A stretch of DNA of 64,000 bases, taken from positions 124,001-188,000 of the forward strand of contig JAMPXB010000001.1 in NCBI GenBank assembly GCA_023701435.1, written 5' to 3'. Position 1 is the first letter of the stretch, and every line of letters begins with the position of its first letter. Shown piece after piece: positions 15,859 to 24,710 of the stretch. Source of the stretch: Bacteriovoracaceae bacterium. Lineage in GTDB: Bacteria > Bdellovibrionota > Bacteriovoracia > Bacteriovoracales > Bacteriovoracaceae. Below the pieces are notes generated by a model. That model did no database searches, was not told where the DNA came from, and saw only the letters and a program-made list of their open reading frames with translations. Made by a program: the position numbers and the translations under genes.

Positions 15859-17832
15859 ATGCTAACCAGTTTTTCTGAATTTAAATACTACCAATCTTTT
15901 CGGGTGCCGGTTGAATCCCGTGATGATGTGCAGTTTCTGGTGGAGTATGAAAACGATCAGGGTCGTTATGAGTTCGTGGATAAGGTTAAGCTCATGGATG
16001 TCAGTATGACAGGACTGGGTTTTACTACTTCATTTGCACTGCCGGTAGGGTCCACCGTTAGATGTTCCATTCAATTTAAAAGACTGCGTTTTGATTTTGG
16101 CGCTAATATCGTCCGTGCTTTCCATGACCTCAGCTCAGACACTGTTGAGTCAATGAACTACGGGGCAGAGCTCGATGCCGAAGACTACGGCAACATGAAG
16201 CGTTTCATTGAGCAATACATTCAAAGTCTTCCACCGGAAAGACTAAAAGACAGCTTGATCCAATTGGCCCTGACTCAACATTATGCCTCTGAGAAAGAAG
16301 GCTTTGAGATGTTTTCTCTCTTGCTTTCTCTTTTTAAGGATATTACCCAGTTTGGGAATAAAGAGAAATTTGTAGAAAGCATGCTGGAAGAAATCGTGCG
16401 CATCCTTAACGGTCAACGTGCGAGTATTTTTCTTATCAATACAGAAACAAATGAGCTGGAAGCTGTAGCGGCCCTGGGTATTGAAAAAGAACTTCTGAAA
16501 TTTGATTACAGAAAGGGGATTGCTGGTTCTGTTTTCACTACCGGTGTTTCCCTGAACATTGATGCTACCACTGATAAAGTTCGGTTCTCAGAAGAAATGG
16601 ATAAAATGACGGGCTTTGATACCCGTTCCATCCTCTGCAGTCCGATTTCCAATCGGGAGGATAAAATCATTGGTGTTATTGAAGTTCTTAATAAAAGAAA
16701 TGAAGATCGCTTCACAGTAGAAGATGAAAAAACGATGAAGGTGCTGGCCTTAATTCTTTCATCGGTCTTTCATAACTACAATCCGATGTCGGAGAAATCC
16801 CTCATCCGCAGGTTTTCCACACCTTATGACCGGGAGTATGCCTGGATTGGGAGATCACCTCAGACCTCAGAAATCCGTAAGTCAGTTGTTCGTTTAAAAG
16901 ATATTGGTTCTCCACTTCTGGTAACAGGTGAGCCCGGGACCGGGAAAAAGCTCTTTGCTCGCATCGTTCATAATGAAGGCAAAAGAGGACTGGCCCCCTA
17001 TTTTGTGATATCTTGTAAGGGTGTCGATGAGGAGACTCTGACGCGGGACCTTTTCGGAGCTGAGGGGCATAAGAGCAAGCTTGAGGAATCTATTGGCGGG
17101 ACAGTGGTGTTTGATGAAATCACCTTTATGCCGCTGCACCTGCAGATGAAACTCATTCAGGTATTGAATGCCAGAAGAATTCCTGGATCCCATATCTCTT
17201 TGGATGTGCGGACTATTTTTACCACCAGTAAGAATGTTAAAAATATGATTGAAGAAGAGGGAACATTTAATCCCGATCTTTATCACTATATGTGCTCATC
17301 AGAAGTTCATATCGATCCGCTAAGAAAGCGCCAACTGGACATTGAGGATCTTCTTAGTTCATGTCTTCGAAAAGAATGCCGTAAGCAGGGGCTATTACTT
17401 AAAGACTTCTCTGATATCGTCAAGGATCAGCTGATTAACTATGCCTGGCCGGGTAACGTTACGGAGCTTGAGAAGGCAGTAGAGAAGGCGGTTCTTTATA
17501 ACCCTAAGGCCCACATTATTTCTGATCTTGGCAGCAAAGCTTCGCCGATTATCGATGTCACCAAGACCGCTAATTGTCTTTTGGAAAATATTCCTCATGC
17601 GGATGATCCGTCTCTTCCGCTTAAGGACAGAGTCGCTCTGGTTGAAAGAGAAATGATTCTGGCCGAAATTAAGCGCCATAAGGGCAATAAGTCTAAGGCC
17701 GCTACCAGTATGGGAATTTCCCGGGAAGCTCTTCGTAAGAAAATGTTGATGTCAGATGAAATTGTTGAAGCTTTGAAGACTTCTGAAAAAACCGCTGAAA
17801 AGACCACTGTTCCGACTATAGCTGCCGCATAA
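15859..17832 (+). CDS. PilZ-GAF-AAA-Fis regulator lacking the GAFTGA loop
   Basis: Domains in order: PilZ (residues ~10-120, with DVSMTGLG at 47-54 but no canonical RxxxR); GAF (~155-305); AAA+ of the NtrC type (~325-545; Walker A GEPGTGKK at 357-364, Walker B TVVFDE at 415-420, WPGN in the lid); and a Fis-type helix-turn-helix (~595-635, GNKSKAATSMGISREALRKK). Between Walker A and B, where sigma-54 activators have GAFTGA, this protein reads LFGAEGHKSKLEESIGG. Contact with sigma-54 is therefore unlikely; it may act on another holoenzyme, as TyrR does. A FliA-type promoter stands in front of it. Confidence 0.8.
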   Translation: MLTSFSEFKYYQSFRVPVESRDDVQFLVEYENDQGRYEFVDKVKLMDVSMTGLGFTTSFALPVGSTVRCSIQFKRLRFDFGANIVRAFHDLSSDTVESMNYGAELDAEDYGNMKRFIEQYIQSLPPERLKDSLIQLALTQHYASEKEGFEMFSLLLSLFKDITQFGNKEKFVESMLEEIVRILNGQRASIFLINTETNELEAVAALGIEKELLKFDYRKGIAGSVFTTGVSLNIDATTDKVRFSEEMDKMTGFDTRSILCSPISNREDKIIGVIEVLNKRNEDRFTVEDEKTMKVLALILSSVFHNYNPMSEKSLIRRFSTPYDREYAWIGRSPQTSEIRKSVVRLKDIGSPLLVTGEPGTGKKLFARIVHNEGKRGLAPYFVISCKGVDEETLTRDLFGAEGHKSKLEESIGGTVVFDEITFMPLHLQMKLIQVLNARRIPGSHISLDVRTIFTTSKNVKNMIEEEGTFNPDLYHYMCSSEVHIDPLRKRQLDIEDLLSSCLRKECRKQGLLLKDFSDIVKDQLINYAWPGNVTELEKAVEKAVLYNPKAHIISDLGSKASPIIDVTKTANCLLENIPHADDPSLPLKDRVALVEREMILAEIKRHKGNKSKAATSMGISREALRKKMLMSDEIVEALKTSEKTAEKTTVPTIAAA

Positions 17833-17841
17833 TTTTTTTTT

Positions 17842-17872
17842 AAGGGGATCGTTCTTGATCCCCTTCATTTTA
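17842..17872 (+). terminator. Rho-independent terminator
   Basis: Nine-bp perfect stem AAGGGGATC/GATCCCCTT (17842-17850 with 17857-17865) with loop GTTCTT and a partial T run. It ends the regulator transcript and isolates the c-di-AMP operon. Confidence 0.75.
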
Positions 17873-17925
17873 TCCTATATCCTCCGATAAGCTGTCTACA
17901 TCGTTAATCATGTTATGAGGTTCCA

Positions 17926-18726
17926 TTGCAACAGCTAGGCATTCTCCTTGCCAATTTCAGAATCCTTGATCTTCTGGACATCGCAGTTGTGGGCCTTATC
18001 GTCTATCGTTTCCTTCTGATTATCCAAGGGACACGTGCTTACCAGATGCTCTTTGGTATCATGGCGCTGGCCATGCTCTGGTGGTTTTCAGAATTTTATG
18101 AACTCTATTCTCTTTCCTGGATCCTGCAGAATTTCTTTGATTATCTTTTCATTATTTTAATTGTTCTATTCCAGGATCAGATTCGAAGTGCTCTGGTGTC
18201 TATTTCCAGTACCAAGTTTATAGGCCGCAACGGTCGGACTAAATTTGATCAGCAGATTGAAGAAGTGGTCGCCGCTTGTTCAGCCCTGGCCCGGGAAAGA
18301 ACCGGAGCCCTTATTGTTTTTGAAAAAAATCATGGTCTATTGAATTATTCTTCCTCGGGAACCAGACTGGATTCAAGGATTCATTCGGATATTATCTATT
18401 CCATCTTTCAGACCAATTCACCCCTGCATGACGGTGCCATTATTATTTATAACGGTGTCATTCAGGCGGCAGGATGTTTTCTTCCGCTGTCCAAGAATGT
18501 AGAAATTGACCGTCACTATGGAACCAGACACCGCGCGGCCCTGGGAATTACCGAAATTTCTGATGCCGTGGTTGTGACAGTTTCAGAAGAAACCGGGCGA
18601 ATTAACATCTGTTACAATGGCGTTTTCCATTTGATGGAAAATGAAGAAGTCCTTCGAAAATATCTGCGTAAATTTTTGCTTGAAATTGACCGGATCGGGG
18701 CAGAAACAGTCGGGGGTCGCTCATGA
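17926..18726 (+). CDS. cdaA: Diadenylate cyclase CdaA
   Basis: Makes c-di-AMP from two ATP. Three N-terminal membrane helices (residues ~15-85) anchor a DisA_N domain (~100-265) with both catalytic motifs intact: DGA at 169-171 (SPLHDGAIII) and RHR at 201-203 (GTRHRAALG). The only in-frame start that keeps the first helix is TTG at 17926, with GAGG five bases upstream. It overlaps cdaR by 4 bases and heads an operon with cdaR and glmM, the standard partners that link c-di-AMP to wall precursor supply and osmotic control. Confidence 0.93.
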   Translation: MQQLGILLANFRILDLLDIAVVGLIVYRFLLIIQGTRAYQMLFGIMALAMLWWFSEFYELYSLSWILQNFFDYLFIILIVLFQDQIRSALVSISSTKFIGRNGRTKFDQQIEEVVAACSALARERTGALIVFEKNHGLLNYSSSGTRLDSRIHSDIIYSIFQTNSPLHDGAIIIYNGVIQAAGCFLPLSKNVEIDRHYGTRHRAALGITEISDAVVVTVSEETGRINICYNGVFHLMENEEVLRKYLRKFLLEIDRIGAETVGGRS

Positions 18727-19643
18727 TTATGAGAAATCGCCTGAAAAAGCACTCCCTTAAATTTCTTTCACTTTTTCTATCTATTTTCTTATGGGTCTAC
18801 GTTTTAAATTCGGAGAAAGTGAAGTTTGAAAAGACTGTGGCGCTGGAATATATCCTGCCGACAGACATGATGTTTGCTACGAAACCGGTTCATGAAGTGA
18901 CTTTTATGATCGAGGGTCCCCGGGCCTTTGTCAGGACCGTCGCTGAAAGAGAGGACCGATTGGTGATCGATCTCAATCGGGCCAATACCAAAAGACAGCT
19001 TAATTTTAGTATTGATATTAATCCTGCCCAACTTAATCTTCCTTTTGGAATGGTAGTTGAAAGGGTCCTTCCCAGAAGGTTGAACATCCGGCTTGAGAAA
19101 AAGGCGAGTAAAATAGTTCCTCTTCGCCTGCAGTTTGCAGGCCAGCTACCGGAGAAGCTCTCGCTCAGTAAAACCCGCCTGGAGCCTTTCGAGGTTGAGG
19201 TCTATGGGCCACGTTCTCTGATTACAAAACTGAAAGAATTGCCCATCAAACCCATTGATCTGGAAGGGCTTCCTGGCCTGGATCATGTGCCGGTTGAAGT
19301 CATGGTTCCCGATGAGCGTTTAACCATTACTGGTGGCTTTGATGTTAAATTCTATTATCAGCTCAAAGCATCAAGCTCAAATCTGACCCTAAAGGGACTG
19401 CCTATCAGGTATCTTTCTGAGAAGCGTAAAATTATTGGAAACGTCAAATTTGCGACGGTAAAGCTTCTGGTACCGGAGAAGATAATAAAAGGTCGCTCCA
19501 ATGTCTCTTCCACCGTCCAGGTTTGGGCGGACATCCCCGAAGAGGCACGGGGTCGAATTGAAGTTCCTCTAAAAGTAGTTCTTCCACCCTCCATTCATTT
19601 GCTGGAAATCAGTCCAAAGAGCATTATTGTGAATATACAATAA
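18723..19643 (+). CDS. cdaR: CdaA regulator with YbbR domains
   Basis: A single N-terminal membrane helix (FLSLFLSIFLWVYVLNS, ~12-30) and an extracytoplasmic part with three YbbR-like repeats. Each has the pattern of a beta-rich unit of about 80 residues (VTFMIEGPRAFVRTV; EVEVYGPRSLITKL; ATVKLLVPEKIIKG). CdaR binds the membrane part of CdaA and tunes its activity. The start ATG at 18723 overlaps the cdaA stop (ATGA); ATG 18729 is an alternative. Confidence 0.88.
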   Translation: MIMRNRLKKHSLKFLSLFLSIFLWVYVLNSEKVKFEKTVALEYILPTDMMFATKPVHEVTFMIEGPRAFVRTVAEREDRLVIDLNRANTKRQLNFSIDINPAQLNLPFGMVVERVLPRRLNIRLEKKASKIVPLRLQFAGQLPEKLSLSKTRLEPFEVEVYGPRSLITKLKELPIKPIDLEGLPGLDHVPVEVMVPDERLTITGGFDVKFYYQLKASSSNLTLKGLPIRYLSEKRKIIGNVKFATVKLLVPEKIIKGRSNVSSTVQVWADIPEEARGRIEVPLKVVLPPSIHLLEISPKSIIVNIQ

Positions 19644-19687
19644 GATGGTATATTTAATTGTAGTTTCATTCGCAAAGTGAGTCATTT

Positions 19688-21046
19688 ATGTCAGCTCGTA
19701 AATTGTTCGGAACAGATGGTATCCGCGGTAAGGCCAATATTTATCCCATGACTGGGGAAGTGGCCTTCGTACTCGGCAGGGCCGTTACTAGCTATTTTCA
19801 GAAGAACTTTTCCAAAAAACCACTTATCATCATAGGCAAAGACACCAGACTCTCTTGCTACATGCTCGAACAGGCCTTCTCGGCCGGAGTTTGTTCTCAG
19901 GGAGGCCGGGCCATCTTGACGGGTCCTCTCCCGACACCTGGAGTTGCCTTCGTCACTCAGAGTATGCGTGCAGATGCGGGAGTCATGATCTCGGCTTCAC
20001 ACAATTCTTTTGAAGACAATGGCATTAAAATTTTTGATCGCACAGGTCATAAGCTTCCGGATGAGATTGAAATTGAATTGGAAAAAATGGTTTTAGATCC
20101 AAGTCTTATTCCTCAAAAAACCGGAAACCAACTAGGTAATGCTAAACGTCTGGATGAAGTTATTGGACGTTATATTGTTCATACCAAAGCCGCTTTATCA
20201 CCTCAGTATTCCTTGGAAGGTTTACGCATTGTTGTCGACGGCGCCAATGGAGCTGGTTATAAGCTCGCCCCAACTGTGTTTGAAGAATTGGGCGCAGAAG
20301 TTATTTCTCTCGGTAATACTCCCAACGGAACCAATATCAACGAGGCCTGTGGTGCCTTACACCCTCAGGCCTGTGCTGAAGCGGTAAAAAAATATCGTGC
20401 TGACCTGGGTGTTTGCCTCGATGGCGATGGTGATCGTCTGACGATTGTTGATCATGGTGGCAATGTCATTCACGGAGATAAGCTCATAGGCATTTGTGGA
20501 AAATTCCTGAAAGATAATCAAGAAATTGGCCCGACTCGCGAAGTGGTGGGAACGGTCATGAGTAATTTTGGTCTGGAATACTTCTTAAAAGAGCAAGGTT
20601 TGAATTTTATCCGTACTCAAGTAGGAGACCGCTATATCGTTGAGCATATGAGACAAAGTGGTGCTCTGTTTGGCGGTGAGCCTTCAGGACACTTGGTCTT
20701 TAAAAAGTATTCAACTACCGGAGACGGAATTCTTGCCGCCCTTAAAGTTATTGAGAGCATAAAGTTCTATGACCGGGACTTATCTGAACTTGCCAATGAA
20801 ATTGAACTTTTCCCACAAGAGATGAAAAACGTCATCATTTCTAAGCGTCTGCCTTTTGAGGAAGTCCCGGAAATAAAAAAAGCAATGACAGAGGCCGAAA
20901 GTAAATTAGGCAAAGAAGGCAGAATTCTTCTTCGTTATTCTGGAACTGAGGCACTGGCGCGGGTTATGGTGGAAGGACGCGACCAGAATCTAGTGCATTC
21001 ACTTTGTAGTGAACTGACCCAAGTCGTAACTAAGGTCTTGGGGTAA
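19688..21046 (+). CDS. glmM: Phosphoglucosamine mutase
   Basis: Converts glucosamine-6-phosphate to glucosamine-1-phosphate for UDP-GlcNAc synthesis. The 452 residues match the family length. Visible are FGTDGIRG at the N-terminus, the phosphoserine loop ISASHNSFEDNG with S104, the Mg-binding DGDGDR loop, the sugar-binding GGEPSGH and the C-terminal phosphate site RYSGTEALARVMVEG. Third gene of the cdaA operon, 44 bases after cdaR. Confidence 0.97.
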   Translation: MSARKLFGTDGIRGKANIYPMTGEVAFVLGRAVTSYFQKNFSKKPLIIIGKDTRLSCYMLEQAFSAGVCSQGGRAILTGPLPTPGVAFVTQSMRADAGVMISASHNSFEDNGIKIFDRTGHKLPDEIEIELEKMVLDPSLIPQKTGNQLGNAKRLDEVIGRYIVHTKAALSPQYSLEGLRIVVDGANGAGYKLAPTVFEELGAEVISLGNTPNGTNINEACGALHPQACAEAVKKYRADLGVCLDGDGDRLTIVDHGGNVIHGDKLIGICGKFLKDNQEIGPTREVVGTVMSNFGLEYFLKEQGLNFIRTQVGDRYIVEHMRQSGALFGGEPSGHLVFKKYSTTGDGILAALKVIESIKFYDRDLSELANEIELFPQEMKNVIISKRLPFEEVPEIKKAMTEAESKLGKEGRILLRYSGTEALARVMVEGRDQNLVHSLCSELTQVVTKVLG

Positions 21047-21048
21047 GT

Positions 21049-21810
21049 ATGAAATTTGCACGTCTGGGCGTTAATATTGATCATGTGGCCACTTTGCGTC
21101 AGCAACGGGGCGAGTACTATCCTGAAGTTGTCAGGGCCGCTGAAGTTGCTCTGGCCACTGGCGCCCATCAGATTACCATTCATTTAAGAGAAGACCGCCG
21201 CCACATCCAGGATCATGATGTTCCTACTGTTCATGAGATGTGTAAAAAAATGGGACTTCCCCTGAATCTTGAAATGGGCTGTTCTGAGGAAATGGTTAAA
21301 ATTGCCATTCAAGAGAGACCTGAATGGGTTTGTCTTGTTCCTGAAAAAAGAGAAGAGCGCACCACTGAAGGCGGTCTGGATATCATTGATTCAATCAACT
21401 ATGAACGAGTTAAAAAGGCCTGTGATGATATCAAAGCTTTTTCTCCCACCACCAAAATCTCTCTCTTTGTTGAAGGCACCGAAGTCGTTTTGAAAAAATG
21501 CCTTTCCCTAAAGATCGACGCCGTGGAAATCCACACTGGGGAATATGCCCGGGATTTTCTTGATAAAAAAGACCTCACTCCTCACCTGGCAAACTATCGT
21601 CAGGGAGCGAAAATAATAAAAGAAGCAGGTCTCGGTTTTCATGCTGGCCATGGATTAACTTTTGAATCTTTAGCGCCTCTCTTAGAGGATGCCCAATTTG
21701 AAGAATACAATATTGGCCACTGGATCATTGCTGAATCAGTCTTTATCGGATTAGGTCACGTGGTAAAAGAAATGGTCACCCTGATTAATAAATATCCTCT
21801 GAAAGGTTAA
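21049..21810 (+). CDS. pdxJ: Pyridoxine 5'-phosphate synthase
   Basis: Condenses 1-deoxyxylulose-5-phosphate with 3-amino-2-oxopropyl phosphate to form pyridoxine phosphate. A 253-residue TIM barrel with LGVNIDHVATLRQQRG at the N-terminus, HLREDRRHIQDHD, CLVPEKREERTTEGGLD and the closing GHGLTFESLAPLL and YNIGHWIIAESVFIGL. Starts two bases after glmM. Confidence 0.97.
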   Translation: MKFARLGVNIDHVATLRQQRGEYYPEVVRAAEVALATGAHQITIHLREDRRHIQDHDVPTVHEMCKKMGLPLNLEMGCSEEMVKIAIQERPEWVCLVPEKREERTTEGGLDIIDSINYERVKKACDDIKAFSPTTKISLFVEGTEVVLKKCLSLKIDAVEIHTGEYARDFLDKKDLTPHLANYRQGAKIIKEAGLGFHAGHGLTFESLAPLLEDAQFEEYNIGHWIIAESVFIGLGHVVKEMVTLINKYPLKG

Positions 21811-21812
21811 TT

Positions 21813-23405
21813 ATGAGAATTGTTACACATGCAGAAATGAAGGAATTGGAGAAACTGGCGCAAACGAAGTTTCACTTCCCGGAAAAACTCATTATAGAAA
21901 ACGTCTCTCTTTTAGGGGCCAAGGCCATTGTCGAAAAGCTCGGACAGGACATTAAATTCGGTGAGCTGATTTTTATGATCGGTAAAGGATTTAATGGCGG
22001 AACCGGTCTGGCCATTGCCCGCCATCTTGCCAGTATGGGACACGATACCCGTGCCTTTTTACTGTTTGAAGAAAAAGAATGTTCAACTGAAGTCAAAGAG
22101 CAGTTAAAAATTGCCTCCACTTATGGGGTTAAGATTGCTGCCATTGATGATGTCGTTGCTTTGGAGAGTTATTTTCAGCAAAATAGTGCACCAAAAATTA
22201 TTATCGATGCCATTTTTGGGACAGGAGTAAGACTTCCCCTTTCTCATTTCCTGTATGATGTCATTAATCTTATTAATCAGGAAAAGGCCTATACCATTGC
22301 TTTAGATATCCCTACCGGAGTGGAAGGCGATACTGGTCTGATTCAAGGAAATGCAATTAAGGCCGATTTGACATTGGCGGTAGGTCTTCCAAAGCTCGGT
22401 TATTACCAGGCGGAAGGTGCCTTACATGTTGGGGAAGTGGTGGTCATTCCAAGTGGTCTGCCTAAATCCATCATTAATCAAAATGCTGATAAGTTTCTCA
22501 TTAGTAAAGATCTTAAAAATGCTCTGCCTCCAGCCCGTAATAAATTCGGCGACAAAAAACTCTTCGGTCACACTTTGGTCATTGGTGGATCTCACGGTCT
22601 GACTGGCGCCCTAGTGATGTCTAGTACTGCTGCTTTGAAAGTGGGTGCAGGTCTGGTGACGGCCTCTACCTGGGAGCCTCAGTATCAGGAGTTTATTACC
22701 AGACTCATTCCTGAAGTCATGACTGGCTATATTCCTCATGATCAGGGTAAATGGGGCAAACTCATTAAGGATCTTGATAAATATGACTCAATTGTCATTG
22801 GGCCGGGACTTGCCCGCTCACTACGGGCCCGTGCCCTTGTTCTGGAAATTTTAAATAATTTTTCAGGCCCAGTGGTACTGGATGCAGATGCCATTAATGT
22901 TTTAAACATTAAGGATGATGCAGAAGTTTTCAGCTTAAGAAATGCTCCTACTTTAATGACCCCACACTTTGGTGAATTTTCCCGCTTTACCGGCATTCCT
23001 TTGGAAGATGTTAAAAAAGAGCCTTACTACTATTTAAAAGAGACTATTGAGCGCATCAACTGCTCAGTGATCCTTAAAGGTCCTTGTACCTACCTGGGCT
23101 TTCCCAATGGGAAAACTTTCTTCAATTTTTCACCTAATGACGGTATGGCCTCAGGCGGAGTAGGTGATGTCCTGGCCGGAATTCTGGGCGGGTTGATCGG
23201 CCAGGAGGCCAATCTTAAAAAACGGGATTCACTTTATAATATCTATGAAAACCTTAATCGCACGATTCTGTTAGGGGTGCTGATTCATACCTGGTCTGGC
23301 CAATTTGCTGCAGAGAAGCTGGGAGTGCGTCCAATGACTGCCACTAATCTGATCGATGCCTTCCCAGAAGCCTTTAAGGCGCTTGATGAACTCTTAAAGG
23401 ACTAG
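21813..23405 (+). CDS. nnrED: Bifunctional NAD(P)H-hydrate epimerase / ADP-dependent dehydratase
   Basis: Repairs hydrated NAD(P)H. Residues ~1-215 are the epimerase (YjeF N-domain; IGKGFNGGTGLAIARHL and AIFGTGVR with ALDIPTGVEGDTG). Residues ~225-525 are the ribokinase-like dehydratase (VIGGSHGLTGALVMSS, VIGPGLARS, LDADAINV, MTPHFGEFSR, NDGMASGGVGDVLAGILGGL). The order and length (530) match E. coli Nnr. It starts two bases after pdxJ and is followed one base later by tsaE, a common pairing. Confidence 0.94.
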   Translation: MRIVTHAEMKELEKLAQTKFHFPEKLIIENVSLLGAKAIVEKLGQDIKFGELIFMIGKGFNGGTGLAIARHLASMGHDTRAFLLFEEKECSTEVKEQLKIASTYGVKIAAIDDVVALESYFQQNSAPKIIIDAIFGTGVRLPLSHFLYDVINLINQEKAYTIALDIPTGVEGDTGLIQGNAIKADLTLAVGLPKLGYYQAEGALHVGEVVVIPSGLPKSIINQNADKFLISKDLKNALPPARNKFGDKKLFGHTLVIGGSHGLTGALVMSSTAALKVGAGLVTASTWEPQYQEFITRLIPEVMTGYIPHDQGKWGKLIKDLDKYDSIVIGPGLARSLRARALVLEILNNFSGPVVLDADAINVLNIKDDAEVFSLRNAPTLMTPHFGEFSRFTGIPLEDVKKEPYYYLKETIERINCSVILKGPCTYLGFPNGKTFFNFSPNDGMASGGVGDVLAGILGGLIGQEANLKKRDSLYNIYENLNRTILLGVLIHTWSGQFAAEKLGVRPMTATNLIDAFPEAFKALDELLKD

Positions 23406-23406
23406 A

Positions 23407-23865
23407 ATGAACAAGAAACTTATCAGGGAATGGAAGAAAGTTTATAAGTCCGATTTGTCATACATTGTGTATGAGTTAAAGGATCTGACCAAGATTCCCG
23501 CCATGATTATTTTGGAAGGGGATCTGGGGGCAGGAAAAACTACTTTCACCCAAAATTTTATCGGGGATAAAGAGACCTTCAGTCCCACCTATTCGATTTT
23601 ATCGGAATGTAAAAATATCCTTCACGCCGATCTTTACCGGATCGAAAAGAACGAAGAAATCCTTCAATTGGAATTACCGATCTATTTGGAAGATAAGCAG
23701 TACTTCTTTGTGGAATGGGGCATGAAGTATGCCCGTCGTTTAATGAGAGAGTTGCCTGAAAACTATTCTGCTTATTTGCTGGAAATCTTTATTAATGAGG
23801 GGCTCTCAGAAAACGAAGAAGGGCCCTCCCGAAACTTCTTTTTGTACTCCCTTCATGATGACTAA
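23407..23865 (+). CDS. tsaE: tRNA threonylcarbamoyladenosine biosynthesis ATPase TsaE
   Basis: A 152-residue P-loop ATPase with EGDLGAGKTTFTQNF (Walker A), the switch segment FSPTYSILSE, and the TsaE-typical LHADLYRIEK and FVEWGMKY. TsaE works with TsaB and TsaD to make t6A37 in tRNAs that read ANN codons. Last gene of the cdaA operon, one base after nnrED. Confidence 0.92.
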   Translation: MNKKLIREWKKVYKSDLSYIVYELKDLTKIPAMIILEGDLGAGKTTFTQNFIGDKETFSPTYSILSECKNILHADLYRIEKNEEILQLELPIYLEDKQYFFVEWGMKYARRLMRELPENYSAYLLEIFINEGLSENEEGPSRNFFLYSLHDD

Positions 23866-24006
23866 CTTAGTTTGTCGGAAATATTTGCCCGGAGCATTTT
23901 AACACCAGTGCTCCCTTAGAGACGAGTTAACTGGCCGATAGTATTCCCTTTTTTTGCAAGGGAAAATGCCCCTATTGAAAATAGAGAATTGTTTCAGATT
24001 TAAAAG

Positions 24007-24036
24007 TTGACGTGAGAAAAAAGAAAAGGTCATACT
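24007..24036 (+). promoter_or_regulatory. Likely promoter and structured leader of the iscR-like gene
   Basis: TTGACG at 24007-24012, 18 bases, CATACT at 24031-24036. The leader of about 115 bases to the ATG at 24162 contains a small hairpin CGGGT/ACCCG around 24091-24119. The rest of the 296-base gap after tsaE shows a GGAGCA/TGCTCC hairpin near 23897-23914 with no T run, and nothing coding. Confidence 0.4.
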
Positions 24037-24161
24037 ATTTAGGAGATATTTAGTCTGGATTGTTGAGAGCGACATTCAGATGGGAATCTCACGGGTAACA
24101 AGGATGGTTTCGTAACCCGATCAAAAATTTACCAACTTTTTTGGATTTATGGAGGAAGACA

Positions 24162-24695
24162 ATGAGACTTACATCTAAAGGCCGTTACGCAGTCCGAGCT
24201 ATGCTTGACCTTACTTTCCACTCAAATGGAAACCCAGTAAGACTTCAAGAAATCTCAACAAGACAATCAATTTCTCTGCACTATCTTGAGCAGCTTTTCA
24301 GAAAGCTTCGCACAGGTAAAGTAGTTAAGTCTGTTCGTGGTCCAGGCGGAGGCTATGTGCTTTCCCGTTCACAAGACGAAATTTCGATTAAAGACGTACT
24401 AGACTGCGTTGGTGAGAACATCAATCCAGCTCGCGACATTCTTGCTGTACCAAGCTCTGGTATCGAAGTCATGAAAGACGAATCAGGTAACGATATCAAC
24501 GCAATCGTTGATACTAAAGAGTTCAACCTGACTAAGACATATTTCGAGAACCTTGGGACTATCATGCAAGATTACCTTGCAACAACATCTCTTGGTGACC
24601 TTGCCCGCAAAGGTGCCAGCGCTGCTTTCGCAACTGAACAAGCAGGCGGATCAGAGTCTACTATTCGCGCTAATGTTGGGGAAATGAACCAATAA
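24162..24695 (+). CDS. Rrf2/IscR-like regulator without cluster cysteines
   Basis: The winged helix of the Rrf2 family is clear (MRLTSKGRYAVRAMLDLTFH, SLHYLEQLFRKLR, SVRGPGGGYVLSR). IscR binds a 2Fe-2S cluster through three cysteines (E. coli C92, C98, C104). The equivalent region here (residues ~84-125) has none, and the only cysteine is C82. In its place is a longer loop rich in Asp and Ile. ATG at 24162 is chosen for the GGAGGA six bases upstream. It is followed 15 bases later by a cysteine desulfurase, so control of sulfur or Fe-S supply is still the best guess. Confidence 0.85.
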   Translation: MRLTSKGRYAVRAMLDLTFHSNGNPVRLQEISTRQSISLHYLEQLFRKLRTGKVVKSVRGPGGGYVLSRSQDEISIKDVLDCVGENINPARDILAVPSSGIEVMKDESGNDINAIVDTKEFNLTKTYFENLGTIMQDYLATTSLGDLARKGASAAFATEQAGGSESTIRANVGEMNQ

Positions 24696-24710
24696 TAGCG
24701 TATGCAATAA

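Noticed and set aside
23935..23942. GCCGATAG as a third FliA -10 box
   Set aside because: No TAAA-like -35 lies at the 15-base distance.
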